A model generated the notes under the pieces. That model worked only from the letters and a program-made list of their open reading frames with translations, was not told where the DNA came from and did not search any database. This document shows positions 12,811 to 25,615 of a stretch of 64,000 nucleotides of DNA, in pieces. The number at the start of each line of letters is the position of its first letter. Position 1 is the first letter of the stretch. The stretch comes from Agrostemma githago (Eukaryota; Streptophyta; Magnoliopsida; Caryophyllales; Caryophyllaceae): assembly GCA_958450325.1 (NCBI GenBank), contig CAUDLW010000061.1, forward strand, positions 1 through 64,000, read 5' to 3'. The translations under genes and the position numbers were made by a program.

Positions 12811-15765
12811 GGGTATTGGTGAACCCTGTCGTGGATGTGATTCAAAGATGGGACACTGAACCTTAAGAGTAGGGTACCGCATAAGACGGGACGGAAAAGG
12901 GTTCAGGGTTGGATAAGGCGGACCCGCTTCGCGGATCCGCCTAATCCAACCCTAAACCCTTTTCCTTATTCAAGGTCACTAAACCCGCAAGAAACTTAAC
13001 CCTAAGAGGTTATTGGTGAACCCTGTCGTGGATGTGATTCAAAGATGGGACACTGAACCTTAAGAGTAGGGTACCGCATAAGACGGGACGGAAAAGGGTT
13101 CAGGGTTGGATTAGGCGGACCCGCTTCGCGGATCCGCCTAATCCAACCCTAAACCCTTTTCCTTATTCAAGGTCACTAAACCCGCAAGAAACTGAACCCT
13201 AAGAGGGTATTGGTGAACTCTGTCGTGGATGTGATTCAAAGATGGGACACTGAACCTTAAGAGTAGGGTACCGCATAAGACGGGACGGAAAAGGGTTTAG
13301 GGTTGGATTAGGCGTACCCGCTTCGCGGATCCGCCTAATCCAACCCTAAACTCTTTTCCTTATTCAAGGTCACTAAACCCGCAAGAAACTGAACCCTAAG
13401 AGGGTATTGGTGAACCCTGTCGTGGATGTGATTCAAAGATGGGACACTGAACCTTAAGAGTAGGGTACCGCATAAGACGGGACGGAAAAGGGTTCAGGGT
13501 TGGATTAGGCGGACCCGCTTCGCGGATCCGCCTAATCCAACCCTACACCCTTTTCCTTATTCAAGGTCACTAAACCCGCAAGAAACTGAACCCTAAGAGG
13601 GTATTGGTGAACCCTGTCGTGGATGTGATTCAAAGATGGGACACTGAACGTTAAGAGTAGGGTACCGCATAAGACGCGACGGAAAAGGGTTTAGGGAAGG
13701 ATTAGGCGGACCCGCTTCGCGGATCCGCCTAATCCAACCCTAAACCCTTTTCCTTATTCAAGGTCACTAAACCCGCAAGAAACTGAACCCTAAGAGGGTA
13801 TTGGTGAACCCTGTCGTGGATGTGATTCAAAGATGGGACACTGAACCTTAAGAGTAGGGTACCGCATAAGACGGGACGGAAAAGGGTTCAGGGTTGGATA
13901 AGGCGGACCCGCTTCGCGGATCCGCCTAATCCAACCCTAAACCCTTTTCCTTATTCAAGGTCACTAAACCCGCAAGAAACTTAACCCTAAGAGGTTATTG
14001 GTGAACCCTGTCGTGGATGTGATTCAAAGATGGGACACTGAACCTTAAGAGTAGGGTACCGCATAAGACGGGACGGAAAAGGGTTCAGGGTTGGATTAGG
14101 CGGACCCGCTTCGCGGATCCGCCTAATCCAACCCTAAACCCTTTTCCTTATTCAAGGTCACTAAACCCGCAAGAAACTGAACCCTAAGAGGGTATTGGTG
14201 AACTCTGTCGTGGATGTGATTCAAAGATGGGACACTGAACCTTAAGAGTAGGGTACCGCATAAGACGGGACGGAAAAGGGTTTAGGGTTGGATTAGGCGT
14301 ACCCGCTTCGCGGATCCGCCTAATCCAACCCTAAACTCTTTTCCTTATTCAAGGTCACTAAACCCGCAAGAAACTGAACCCTAAGAGGGTATTGGTGAAC
14401 CCTGTCGTGGATGTGATTCAAAGATGGGACACTGAACCTTAAGAGTAGGGTACCGCATAAGACGGGACGGAAAAGGGTTCAGGGTTGGATTAGGCGGACC
14501 CGCTTCGCGGATCCGCCTAATCCAACCCTACACCCTTTTCCTTATTCAAGGTCACTAAACCCGCAAGAAACTGAACCCTAAGAGGGTATTGGTGAACCCT
14601 GTCGTGGATGTGATTCAAAGATGGGACACTGAACGTTAAGAGTAGGGTACCGCATAAGACGCGACGGAAAAGGGTTTAGGGAAGGTTTAGGCGGACCCGC
14701 TTCGCGGATCCGCCTAATCCAACCCTAAACCCTTTTCCTTATTCAAGGTCACTAAACCCGCAAGAAACTGAACCCTAAGAGGGTATTGGTGAACCCTGTC
14801 GTGGATGTGATTCAAAGATGGGACACTGAACCTTAAGAGTAGGGTACCGCATAAGACGGGACGGAAAAGGGTTCAGGGTTGGATAAGGCGGACCCGCTTC
14901 GCGGATCCGCCTAATCCAACCCTAAACCCTTTTCCTTATTCAAGGTCACTAAACCCGCAAGAAACTGAACCCTAAGAGGTTATTGGTGAACCCTGTCGTG
15001 GATGTGATTCAAAGATGGGACACTGAACCTTAAGAGTAGGGTACCGCATAAGACGGGACGGAAAAGGGTTCAGGGTTGGATTAGGCGGACCCGCTTCGCG
15101 GATCCGCCTAATCCAACCCTAAACCCTTTTCCTTATTCGAGGTCACTAAACCCGCAAGAAACTGAACCCTAAGAGGGTATTGGTGAACTCTGTCGTGGAT
15201 GTGATTCAAAGATGGGACACTGAACCTTAAGAGTAGGGTACCGCATAAGACGGGACGGAAAAGGGTTTAGGGTTGGATTAGGCGTACCCGCTTCGCGGAT
15301 CCGCCTAATCCAACCCTAAACCCTTTTCCTTATTCAAGGTCACTAAACCCGCAAGAAACTGAACCCTAAGAGGGTATTGGTGAACCCTGTCGTGGATGTG
15401 ATTCAAAGATGGGACACTGAACCTTAAGAGTAGGGTACCGCATAAGACGGGACGGAAAAGGGTTCTGGGTTGGATTAGGCGGACCCGCTTCGCGGATCCG
15501 CCTAATCCAACCCTACACCCTTTTCCTTATTCAAGGTCACTAAACCCGCAAGAAACTGAACCCTAAGAGGGTATTGGTGAACCCTGTCGTGGATGTGATT
15601 CAAAGATGGGACACTGAACGTTAAGAGTAGGGTACCGCATAAGACGCGACGGAAAAGGGTTTAGGGAAGGATTAGGCGGACCCGCTTCGCGGATCCGCCT
15701 AATCCAACCCTAAACCCTTTTCCTTATTCAAGGTCACTAAACCCGCAAGAAACTGAACCCTAAGA
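12811..15765. repeat. 5-mer HOR, three copies (units 66-80)
   Basis: Copies are 12811-13795, 13796-14780 and 14781-15765, each 985 bp. The first four monomers follow the preceding 4-mer: GGATAAGG; GGTTATTGG; GAACTCTG, here with GGCGTACCC; and TACACCC. A fifth unit, GAACGTTAAG with CGCGAC and AAGG, is added. The GGCGTACCC marker falls at 13315, 14300 and 15285. Sporadic changes include GGAAGGTTT in unit 75, TTCGAGG in unit 77 and TTCTGGG in unit 79. The structure suggests the 5-mer arose from the 4-mer by insertion of one monomer and was then amplified. Confidence 0.9.
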
Positions 15766-16947
15766 GGGTATTGGTGAACCCTGTCGTGGATGTGATTCAA
15801 AGATGGGACACTGAACCTTAAGAGTAGGGTACCGCATAAGACGCGATGGAAAAGGGTTTAGGGAAGGATTAGGCGGACCCGCTTCGCGGATCCGCCTAAT
15901 CCAACCCTAAAACCTTTTCCTTATTCAAGGTCACTAAACCCGCAAGAAACTGAACCCTAAGAGGGTATTGGTGAACCCTGTCGTGGATGTGATTCAAAGA
16001 TGGGACACTGAACCTTTAGATTAGGGTACCGCATAAGACGGGACGGAAAAGGGTTCAGGGTTGGATTAGGCGGACCCGCTTCGCGGATCCGCCTAATCCA
16101 ACCCTAAACCCTTTTCCTTATTCAAGGTCACTAAACCCGCAAGAAACTGAACCCTAAGAGGGTATTGGTGAACCCTGTCGTGGATGTGATTCAAAGATGG
16201 GACACTGAACCTTAAGAGTAGGGTACCGCATAAGACGGGACGGAAAAGGGTTCAGGGTTGGATAAGGCGGACCCGCTTCGCGGATCCGCCTAAGCCAACC
16301 CTAAACCCTTTTCCTTATTCAAGGTCACTAAACCCGCAAGAAACTGAACCCTAAGAGGTTATTGGTGAACCCTGTCGTGGATGTGATTCAAAGATGGGAC
16401 ACTGAACCTTAAGAGTAGGGTACCGCATAAGACGGGACGGAAAAGGGTTCAGGGTTGGATTAGGCGGACCCGCTTCGCGGATCCGCCTAATCCAACCCTA
16501 AACCCTTTTCCTTATTCAAGGTCACTAAACCCGCAAGAAACTGAACCCTAAGAGGGTATTGGTGAACCCTGTCGTGGATGTGATTCAAAGATGGGACACT
16601 GAACCTTAAGAGTAGGGTACCCCATAAGATGCGACGGAAAAGGGTTTAGGGTTGGATAAGGCGGACCCGCTTCGCGGATCCGCCTAATCCAACCCTAAAC
16701 CCTTTTCCTTATTCAAGGTCACTAAACCCGCAAGAAACTGAACCCTAAGAGGGTATTGGTGAACCCTGTCGTGGATGTGATTCAAAGATGAGACACTGAA
16801 CCTTAAGAGTAGGGTACCGCATAAGACGCGACGGAAAAGGGTTTAGGGTTGGATTAGGCGGACCCGCTTCGCGGATCCGCCTAATCCAACCCTAAACTCT
16901 TTTCCTTATTCAAGGTCACTAAACCCGCAAGAAACTGAACCCTAAGA
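15372..16947. repeat. Segmental duplication A, copy 1 (units 79-86)
   Basis: These eight units parallel nine units at 18721-20493. Matching markers include TACACCC, GAACGTTAAG, CGCGATGG with AAGG, GATTAG with TTCAG, GGATAAGG with CCTAAGCC, GGTTATTGG, AAGATGCG and AGATGAGAC. The CCTAAGCC marker is at 16294 here and 19840 there, exactly 3546 bp or 18 units apart. Unit 81 (15766-15962) begins like unit 98 and ends like unit 99 (TAAAACC compared with TAGAACC), so one monomer seems to have been removed by a crossover inside the unit. The first two units also belong to the 5-mer HOR. Confidence 0.78.
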
Positions 16948-17341
16948 GGGTATTGGTGAACCCTGTCGTGGATGTGATTCAAAGATGGGACACTAAACCT
17001 TAAGATTAGGGTACCGCATAAGACGCGACGGAAAAGGGTTTAGGGTTGGATTAGGCGGACCCGCTTCGCGGATCCGCCTAATCCAACCATAAACCCTTTT
17101 CCTTATTCAAGGTCACTAAACCCGCAAGAAACTGAACACTAAGAGGGTATTGGTGAACCCTGTCGTGGATGTGATTCAAAGATGGGACACTGAACCTTAA
17201 GATTAGGGTACCGCATAAGACGCGACGGAAAAGGGTTTAGGGTTGGATTAGGCGGACCCGCTTCGCGGATCCGCCTAATCCAACCCTAAACCCTTTTCCT
17301 TATTCAAGGTCACTAAACCCGCAAGAAACTGAACCCTAAGA
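16948..17341. repeat. Linking satellite units 87-88
   Basis: Both units carry GATTAG and CGCGAC. Unit 87 has ACACTAAACC and AACCATAAACCC, and unit 88 begins after GAACACTAAG. The CATAAA / GAACACTAAG pair is a junction marker seen again near 21227, 22604, 25755, 27134 and 46164. Confidence 0.75.
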
Positions 17342-18129
17342 GGGTATTGGTGAACCCTGTCGTGGACGTGATTCAAAGATGGGACACTGAACCTTAAGAG
17401 TAGGGTACCGCATAAGACGCGACGGAAAAGGGTTTAGGGTTGGATTAGGCGGACCCGCTTCGCGGATCCGCCTAATCCAACCCTAAACTCTTTTCCTTAT
17501 TCAAGGTCACTAAACCCGCAAGAAACTGAACCCTAAGAGGGTATTGGTGAACCCTGTCGTGGATGTGATTCAAAGATGGGACACTAAACCTTAAGATTAG
17601 GGTACCGCATAAGACGGGACGAAAAAGGGTTTAGGGTTGGATTAGGCGGACCCGCTTCGCGGATCTGCCTAATCCAACCCTAAACCCTTTTCCTTATTCA
17701 AGGTCACTAAACCCGCAAGAAACTGAACCCTAAGAGGGTATTGGTGAACCCTGTCGTGGACGTGATTCAAAGATGGGACACTGAACCTTAAGAGTAGGGT
17801 ACCGCATAAGACGCGACGGAAAAGGGTTTAGGGTTGGATTAGGCGGACCCGCTTCGCGGATCCGCCTAATCCAACCCTAAACTCTTTTCCTTATTCAAGG
17901 TCACTAAACCCGCAAGAAACTGAACCCTAAGAGGGTATTGGTGAACCCTGTCGTGGATGTGATTCAAAGATGGGACACTAAACCTTAAGATTAGGGTACC
18001 GCATAAGACGGGACGAAAAAGGGTTTAGGGTTGGATTAGGCGGACCCGCTTCGCGGATCTGCCTAATCCAACCCTAAACCCTTTTCCTTATTCAAGGTCA
18101 CTAAACCCGCAAGAAACTGAACCCTAAGA
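17342..18129. repeat. 2-mer HOR, two copies (units 89-92)
   Basis: Copies are 17342-17735 and 17736-18129, each 394 bp. Each joins a GTGGACGTG / CGCGAC / AACTCTTTT monomer to an ACACTAAACC / GATTAG / GACGAAAAAGG / GGATCTGCC monomer. The second monomer lacks the BamHI site because GGATCC is GGATCT. Confidence 0.87.
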
Positions 18130-18720
18130 GGGTATTGGTAAACCCTGTCGTGGATGTGATTCAAAGATGGGAAACTGAACCTTAAGAGTAGGGCACCGCA
18201 TAAGATGGGACGGAAAAGGGTTTACGGTTGGATTAGGCGGACCCGCTTCGCGGATCCGCCTAATCCAACCCTAAACCCTTTTCCTTATTCAAGGTCACTA
18301 AACCCGCAAGAAACTGAACCCTAAGAGGGTATTGGTGAACCCTGTCGTGGATGTGATTCAAAGATGGGACACTGAACCTTAAGAGTAGGGTACCGTATAA
18401 GACGGGACGTAAAAGGGTTTAAGTTTGGATTAGGCGGACCCACTTCGCGGATCCGCCTAATCCAACCCTAAACCCTTTTCCTTATTCAAGGTCACTAAAC
18501 CCGCAAGAAACTGAACCCTAAGAGGGTATTGGTAAACCCTGTCGTGGATGTGATTCAAAGATGGGACACTGAACGTTAAGAGTAGGGTACCGCATAAGAC
18601 GCGACGGAAAAGGGTTTAGGGAAGGATTAGGCGGACCCGCTTCGCGGATCCGCCTAATCCAACCCTAAACCCTTTTCCTTATTCAAGGTCACTAAACCCG
18701 CAAGAAACTGAACCATAAGA
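17933..18720. repeat. Segmental duplication B, copy 1 (units 92-95)
   Basis: The order is GGATCTGCC monomer; GGTAAACCC / GGGAAACTG / GGGCACC monomer; GTAAAA monomer with CCCACTTCGC; and GGTAAACCC with GAACGTTAAG and AAGG. It repeats at 23055-23842, 5122 bp (26 units) downstream. The first three monomers also occur together at 46615-47205. Confidence 0.78.
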
Positions 18721-20493
18721 GGGTATTGGTGAACCCTGTCGTGGATGTGATTCAAAGATGGGACACTGAACCTTAAGAGTAGGGTACCGCATAAGACGGG
18801 ACGGAAAAGGGTTCAGGGTTGGATTAGGCGGACCCGCTTCGCGGATCCGCCTAATCCAACCCTACACCCTTTTCCTTATTCAAGGTCACTAAACCCGCAA
18901 GAAACTGAACCCTAAGAGGGTATTGGTGAACCCTGTCGTGGATGTGATTCAAAGATGGGACACTGAACGTTAAGAGTAGGGTACCGCATAAGACGCGACG
19001 GAAAAGGGTTTAGGGAAGGATTAGGCGGACCCGCTTCGCGGATCCGCCTAATCCAACCCTAAACCCTTTTCCTTATTCAAGGTCACTAAACCCGCAAGAA
19101 ACTGAACCCTAAGAGGGTATTGGTGAACCCTGTCGTGGATGTGATTCAAAGATGGGACACTGAACCTTAAGAGTAGGGTACCGCATAAGACGCGATGGAA
19201 AAGGGTTTAGGGAAGGATTAGGCGGACCCGCTTCGCGGATCCGCCTAATCCAACCCTAAACCCTTTTCCTTATACAAGGTCACTAAACCCGCAAGAAACT
19301 GAACCCTAAGAGGGTATTGGTGAACCCTGTCGTGGATGTGATTCAAAGATGGGACACTGAACCTTAAGAGTAGGGTACCGCATAAGACGGGACGGAAAAG
19401 GGTTTAGGGTTGGATTAGGCGGACCCGCTTCGCGGATCCGCCTAATCCAACCCTAGAACCTTTTCCTTATTCAAGGTCACTAAACCCGCAAGAAACTGAA
19501 CCCTAAGAGGGTATTGGTGAACCCTGTCGTGGATGTGATTCAAAGATGGGACACTGAACCTTAAGATTAGGGTACCGCATAAGACGGGACGGAAAAGGGT
19601 TCAGGGTTGGATTAGGCGGACCCGCTTCGCGGATCCGCCTAATCCAACCCTAAACCCTTTTCCTTATTCAAGGTCACTAAACCCGCAAGAAACTGAACCC
19701 TAAGAGGGTATTGGTGAACCCTGTCGTGGATGTGATTCAAAGATGGGACACTGAACCTTAAGAGTAGGGTACCGCATAAGACGGGACGGAAAAGGGTTCA
19801 GGGTTGGATAAGGCGGACCCGCTTCGCGGATCCGCCTAAGCCAACCCTAAACCCTTTTCCTTATTCAAGGTCACTAAACCCGCAAGAAACTGAACCCTAA
19901 GAGGTTATTGGTGAACCCTGTCGTGGATGTGATTCAAAGATGGGACACTGAACCTTAAGAGTAGGGTACCGCATAAGACGGGACGGAAAAGGGTTCAGGG
20001 TTGGATTAGGCGGACCCGCTTCGCGGATCCGCCTAATCCAACCCTAAACCCTTTTCCTTATTCAAGGTCACTAAACCCGCAAGAAACTGAACCCTAAGAG
20101 GGTATTGGTGAACCCTGTCGTGGATGTGATTCAAAGATGGGACACTGAACCTTAAGAGTAGGGTACCGCATAAGATGCGACGGAAAAGGGTTTAGGGTTG
20201 GATAAGGCGGACCCGCTTCGCGGATCCGCCTAATCCAACCCTAAACCCTTTTCCTTATTCAAGGTCACTAAACCCGCAAGAAACTGAACCGTAAGAGGGT
20301 ATTGGTGAACCCTGTCGTGGATGTGATTCAAAGATGAGACACTGAACCTTAAGAGTAGGGTACCGCATAAGACGCGACGGAAAAGGGTTTAGGGTTGGAT
20401 TAGGCGGACCCGCTTAGCGGATCCGCCTAATCCAACCCTAAACTCTTTTCCTTATTCAAGGTCACTAAACCCGCAAGAAACTGAACCCTAAGA
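18721..20493. repeat. Segmental duplication A, copy 2 (units 96-104)
   Basis: This is the nine-unit counterpart of 15372-16947. Unit 98 carries CTTATACAAGG (TATAC at 19271), a marker that reappears at 24984 and then every 1182 bp in the 6-mer at 27389-31525. Private changes are TAGAACC in unit 99, GAACCGTAAG after unit 103 and CGCTTAGCGG at the hairpin apex of unit 104. Confidence 0.78.
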
Positions 20494-21281
20494 GGGTATT
20501 GGTGAACCCTGTCGTGGATGTGATTCAAAGATGGGACACTAAACCTTAAGATTAGGGTACCGCATAAGACGGGACGAAAAAGGGTTTAGGGTTGGATTAG
20601 GCGGACCCGCTTCGCGGATCCGCCTAATCCAACCCTAAACCCTTTTCCTTATTCAAGGTCACTAAACCCGCAAGAAACTGAACCCTAAGAGGGTATTGGT
20701 AAACCCTGTCGTGGATGTGATTCAAAGATGGGAAACTGAACCTTAAGAGTAGGGCACCGCATAAGACGGGACGGAAAAGGGTTTAGGGTTGGATTAGGCG
20801 GACCCGCTTCGCGGATCCGCCTAATCCAACCCTAAACCCTTTTCCTTATTCAAGGTCACTAAACCCGCAAGAAACTGAACCCTAAGAGGGTATTGGTGAA
20901 CCCTGTCGTGGATGTGATTCAAAGATGGGACACTGAACCTTAAGAGTAGGGTACCGCATAAGACGGGACGTAAAAGGGTTTAAGTTTGGATTAGGCGGAC
21001 CCGCTTCGCGGATCCGCCTAATCCAACCCTAAACCCTTTTCCTTATTCAAGGTCACTAAACCCGCAAGAAACTGAACCCTAAGAGGGTATTGGTGAACTC
21101 TGTCGTGGATGTGATTCAAAGATGGGACACTGAACCTTAAGTGTAGGGTACCGCATAAGACGCGACGAAAAAGGGTTTAGGGTTGGATTAGGCGGACCCG
21201 CTTCGCGGATCCGCCTAATCCAACCATAAACCCTTTTCCTTATTCAAGGTCACTAAACCCGCAAGAAACTGAACACTAAGA
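20494..21281. repeat. Linking satellite units 105-108
   Basis: The order is ACACTAAACC / GACGAAAAAGG, GGTAAACCC / GGGAAACTG / GGGCACC, GTAAAA / AAGTTTGG, then GAACTCTG / GTGTAGGG with AACCATAAACCC. The first three recur as a block many times downstream, for example in the 12-mer at 31526. Only satellite sequence is present. Confidence 0.75.
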
Positions 21282-22857
21282 GGGTATTGGTGAACCCTGT
21301 CGTGGATGTGATTCAAAGATGGGACACTGAACCTTAAGATTAGGGTACTGCATAAGACGGGACGGAAAAGGGTTTAGGGTTGGATTAGGCGGACCCGCTT
21401 CGCGGATCCGCCTAATCCAACCCTAAACCCTTTTCCTTATTCAAGGTCACTAAGCCCGCAAGAAACTGAACCCTAAGAGGGTATTGGTGAACCCTGTCGT
21501 GGACGTGATTCAAAGATGGGACACTGAACCTTAAGAGTAGGGTACCGCATAAGACGCGACGGAAAAGGGTTTAGGGTTGGATTAGGCGGACCCGCTTCGC
21601 GGATCCGCCTAATCCAACCCTAAACTCTTTTCCTTATTCAAGGTCACTAAACCCGCAAGAAACTGAACCCTAAGAGGGTATTGGTGAACCCTGTCGTGGA
21701 TGTGATTCAAAGATGGGACACTGAACCTTAAGAGTAGGGTACCGCATAAGATGCGACGGAAAAGGGTTTAGGGTTGGATTAGGCGGACCCGCTTCGCGGA
21801 TCCGCCTAATCCAACCCTAAACCCTTTTCCTTATTCAAGGTCAGTAAACCCGCAAGAAACTGAACCCTAAGAGGGTATTGGTGAACCCTGTCGTGGATGT
21901 GATTCAAAGATGGGACACTGAACCTTAAGAGTAGGGTACCGCATAAGACGCGACGGAAAAGGGTTTAGGGTTGGATTAGGCGGACCCGCTTCGCGGATCC
22001 GCCTAATCCAACCCTAAAACCTTTTCCTTATTCAAGGTCACTAAACCCGCAAGAAACTGAACCCTAAGAGGGTATTGGTGAACCCTGTCGTGGATGTGAT
22101 TCAAAGATGGGACACTGAACCTTAAGATTAGGGTACCGCATAAGACGGGACGGAAAAGGGTTCAGGGTTGGATTAGGCGGACCCGCTTCGCGGATCCGCC
22201 TAATCCAACCCTAAACCCTTTTCCTTATTCAAGGTCACTAAACCCGCAAGAAACTGAACCCTAAGAGGGTATTCGTGAACCCTGTCGTGGATGTGATTCA
22301 AAGATGGGACACTGAACCTTAAGAGTAGGGTACCGCATAAGACGGGACGGAAAAGGGTTTAGGGTTGGATTAGGCGGACCCGCTTCGCGGATCCGCCTAT
22401 TCCAACCCTAAACCCTTTTCCTTATTCAAGGTCACTAAACCTGCAAGAAACTGAACCCTAAGAGGGTATTGGTGAACTCTGTCGTGGATGTGATTCAAAG
22501 ATGGGACACTGAACCTTAAGTGTAGGGTACCGCATAAGACGCGACGAAAAAGGGTTTAGGGTTGGATTAGGCGGACCCGCTTCGCGGATCCGCCTAATCC
22601 AACCATAAACCCTTTTCCTTATTCAAGGTCACTAAACCCGCAAGAAACTGAACACTAAGAGGGTATTGGTGAACCCTGTCGTGGATGTGATTCAAAGATG
22701 GGACACTGAACCTTAAGATTAGGGTACTGCATAAGACGGGACGGAAAAGGGTTTAGGGTTGGATTAGGCGGACCCGCTTCGCGGATCCGCCTAATCCAAC
22801 CCTAAACCCTTTTCCTTATTCAAGGTCACTAAGCCCGCAAGAAACTGAACCCTAAGA
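21282..22857. repeat. Segmental duplication C, copy 1 (units 109-116)
   Basis: Markers in order are GATTAG with GTACTGC and TAAGCCCGC, GTGGACGTG, AAGATGCG with GGTCAGTAAA, TAAAACC, GATTAG with TTCAG, TATTCGTGAA with CCTATTCC, GTGTAGGG, and GATTAG with GTACTGC. The same order occurs at 25813-27388, 4531 bp (23 units) downstream. Inside the block the GTGTAGGG monomer and its followers repeat at 1379 bp (7 units) from 21085. Confidence 0.8.
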
Positions 22858-23054
22858 GGGTATTGGTGAACCCTGTCGTGGACGTGATTCAAAGATGGGA
22901 CACTGAACCTTAAGAGTAGGGTACCGCATAAGACGCGACGGAAAAGGGTTTAGGGTTGGATTAGGCGGACCCGCTTCGCGGATCCGCCTAATCCAACCCT
23001 AAACTCTTTTCCTTATTCAAGGTCACTAAACCCGCAAGAAACTGAACCCTAAGA
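22858..23054. repeat. Linking satellite unit 117
   Basis: This is a single GTGGACGTG / CGCGAC / AACTCTTTT monomer joining duplication C copy 1 to duplication B copy 2. It equals unit 110 at the diagnostic sites. Confidence 0.75.
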
Positions 23055-23842
23055 GGGTATTGGTGAACCCTGTCGTGGATGTGATTCAAAGATGGGACAC
23101 TAAACCTTAAGATTAGGGTACCGCATAAGACGGGACGAAAAAGGGTTTAGGGTTGGATTAGGCGGACCCGCTTCGCGGATCTGCCTAATCCAACCCTAAA
23201 CCCTTTTCCTTATTCAAGGTCACTAAACCCGCAAGAAACTGAACCCTAAGAGGGTATTGGTAAACCCTGTCGTGGATGTGATTCAAAGATGGGAAACTGA
23301 ACCTTAAGAGTAGGGCACCGCATAAGATTGGACGGAAAAGGGTTTAGGGTTGGATTAGGCGGACCCGCTTCGCGGATCCGCCTAATCCAACCCTAAACCC
23401 TTTTCCTTATTCAAGGTCACTAAACCCGCAAGAAACTGAACCCTAAGAGGGTATTGGTGAACCCTGTCGTGGATGTGATTCAAAGATGGGACACTGAACC
23501 TTAAGAGTAGGGTACCGCATAAGACGGGACGTAAAAGGGTTTAAGTTTGGATTAGGCGGACCCACTTCGCGGATCCGCCTAATCCAACCCTAAACCCTTT
23601 TCCTTATTCAAGGTCACTAAACCCGCAAGAAACTGAACCCTAAGAGGGTATTGGTAAACCCTGTCGTGGATGTGATTCAAAGATGGGACACTGAACGTTA
23701 AGAGTAGGGTACCGCATAAGACGCGACGGAAAAGGGTTTAGGGAAGGATTAGGCGGACCCGCTTCGCGGATCCGCCTAATCCAACCCTAAACCCTTTTCC
23801 TTATTCAAGGTCACTAAACCCGCAAGAAACTGAACCCTAAGA
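23055..23842. repeat. Segmental duplication B, copy 2 (units 118-121)
   Basis: This repeats the monomer order of 17933-18720 at an offset of exactly 26 units. Unit 119 has AAGATTGGAC where unit 93 has AAGATGGGAC and TTTACGG, showing a few later changes. Confidence 0.78.
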
Positions 23843-24433
23843 GGGTATTGGTGAACCCTGTCGTGGATGTGATTCAAAGATGGGACACTGAACCTTAAGA
23901 GTAGGGTACCGCATAAGACGGGACGGAAAAGGGTTCAGGGTTGGATAAGGCGGACCCGCTTCGCGGATCCGCCTAATCCAACCCTAAACCCTTTTCCTTA
24001 TTCAAGGTCACTAAACCCGCAAGAAACTGAACCCTAAGAGGTTATTGGTGAACCCTGTCGTGGATGTGATTCAAAGATGGGACACTGAACCTTAAGAGTA
24101 GGGTACCGCATAAGACGGGACGGAAAAGGGTTCAGGGTTGGATTAGGCGGACCCGCTTCGCGGATCCGCCTAATCCAACCCTAAACCCTTTTCCTTATTC
24201 AAGGTCACTAAACCCACAAGAAACTGAACCCTAAGAGGGTATTGGTGAACTCTGTCGTGGATGTGATTCAAAGATGGGACACTGAACCTTAAGAGTAGGG
24301 TACCGCATAAGACGGGACGGAAAAGGGTTTAGGGTTGGATTAGGCAGACCCGCTTCGCGGATCCGCCTAATCCAACCCTAAACCCTTTTCCTTATTCAAG
24401 GTCACTAAACCCGCAAGAAACTGAACCCTAAGA
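23843..24433. repeat. Partial copy of the 5-mer HOR (units 122-124)
   Basis: The three units show GGATAAGG, GGTTATTGG and GAACTCTG in that order, as in the HOR at 12811-15765, and run into a TACACCC and a GAACGTTAAG unit at 24434. The order is that of the 5-mer. Unit 123 has AAACCCACAAG and unit 124 GGCAGACC. Confidence 0.78.
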
Positions 24434-25615
24434 GGGTATTGGTGAACCCTGTCGTGGATGTGATTCAAAGATGGGACACTGAACCTTAAGAGTAGGGTAC
24501 CGCATAAGACGGGACGGAAAAGGGTTCAGGGTTGGATTAGGCGGACCCGCTTCGCGGATCCGCCTAATCCAACCCTACACCCTTTTCCTTATTCAAGGTC
24601 ACTAAACCCGCAAGAAACTGAACCCTAAGAGGGTATTGGTGAACCCTGTCGTGGATGTGATTCAAAGATGGGACACTGAACGTTAAGAGTAGGGTACCGC
24701 ATAAGACGCGACGGAAAAGGGTTTAGGGTTGGATTAGGCGGACCCGCTTCGCGGATCCGCCTAATCCAACCCTACACCCTTTTCCTTATTCAAGGTCACT
24801 AAACCCGCAAGAAACTGAACCCTAAGAGGGTATTGGTGAACCCTGTCGTGGATGTGATTCAAAGATGGGACACTGAACCTTAAGAGTAGGGTACCGCATA
24901 AGACGCGATGGAAAAGGGTTTAGGGAAGGATTAGGCGGACCCGCTTCGCGGATCCGCCTAATCCAACCCTAAACCCTTTTCCTTATACAAGGTCACTAAA
25001 CCCGCAAGAAACTGAACCCTAAGAGGGTATTGGTGAACCCTGTCGTGGATGTGATTCAAAGATGGGACACTGAACCTTAAGAGTAGGGTACCGCATAAGA
25101 CGGGACGGAAAAGGGTTTAGGGTTGGATTAGGCGGACCCGCTTCGCGGATCCGCCTAATCCAACCCTAAACCCTTTTCCTTATTCGAGGTCACTAAACAC
25201 GCAAGAAACTGAACCCTAAGAGGGTATTGGTGAACCCTGTCGTGGATGTGATTCAAAGATGGGACACTGAACCTTAAGAGTAGGGTACCGCATAAGACGC
25301 GACGGAAAAGGGTTTAGGGTTGGATTAGGCGGACCCGCTTCGCGGATCCGCCTAATCCAACCCTAAAACCTTTTCCTTATTCAAGGTCAGTAAACCCGCA
25401 AGAAACTGAACCCTAAGAGGGTATTGGTGAACCCTGTCGTGGATGTGATTCAAAGATGGGACACTGAACCTTAAGAGTAGGGTACCGCATAAGACGGGAC
25501 GGAAAAGGGTTCAGGGTTGGATTAGGCGGACCCGCTTCGCGGATCCGCCTAATCCAACCCTAAACCCTTTTCCTTATTCAAGGTCACTAAACCCGCAAGA
25601 AACTGAACCCTAAGA
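24434..25615. repeat. 6-mer HOR type 2, detached copy (units 125-130)
   Basis: The order is TTCAG with TACACCC; GAACGTTAAG with TACACCC; CGCGATGG with AAGG and CTTATACAAGG; TTCGAGG with AAACACGC; TAAAACC with GGTCAGTAAA; and TTCAG. It equals the unit amplified at 27389-31525 and sits exactly 15 units before it. Copy 1 of that array may have been seeded from this block, or the reverse. Confidence 0.83.
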
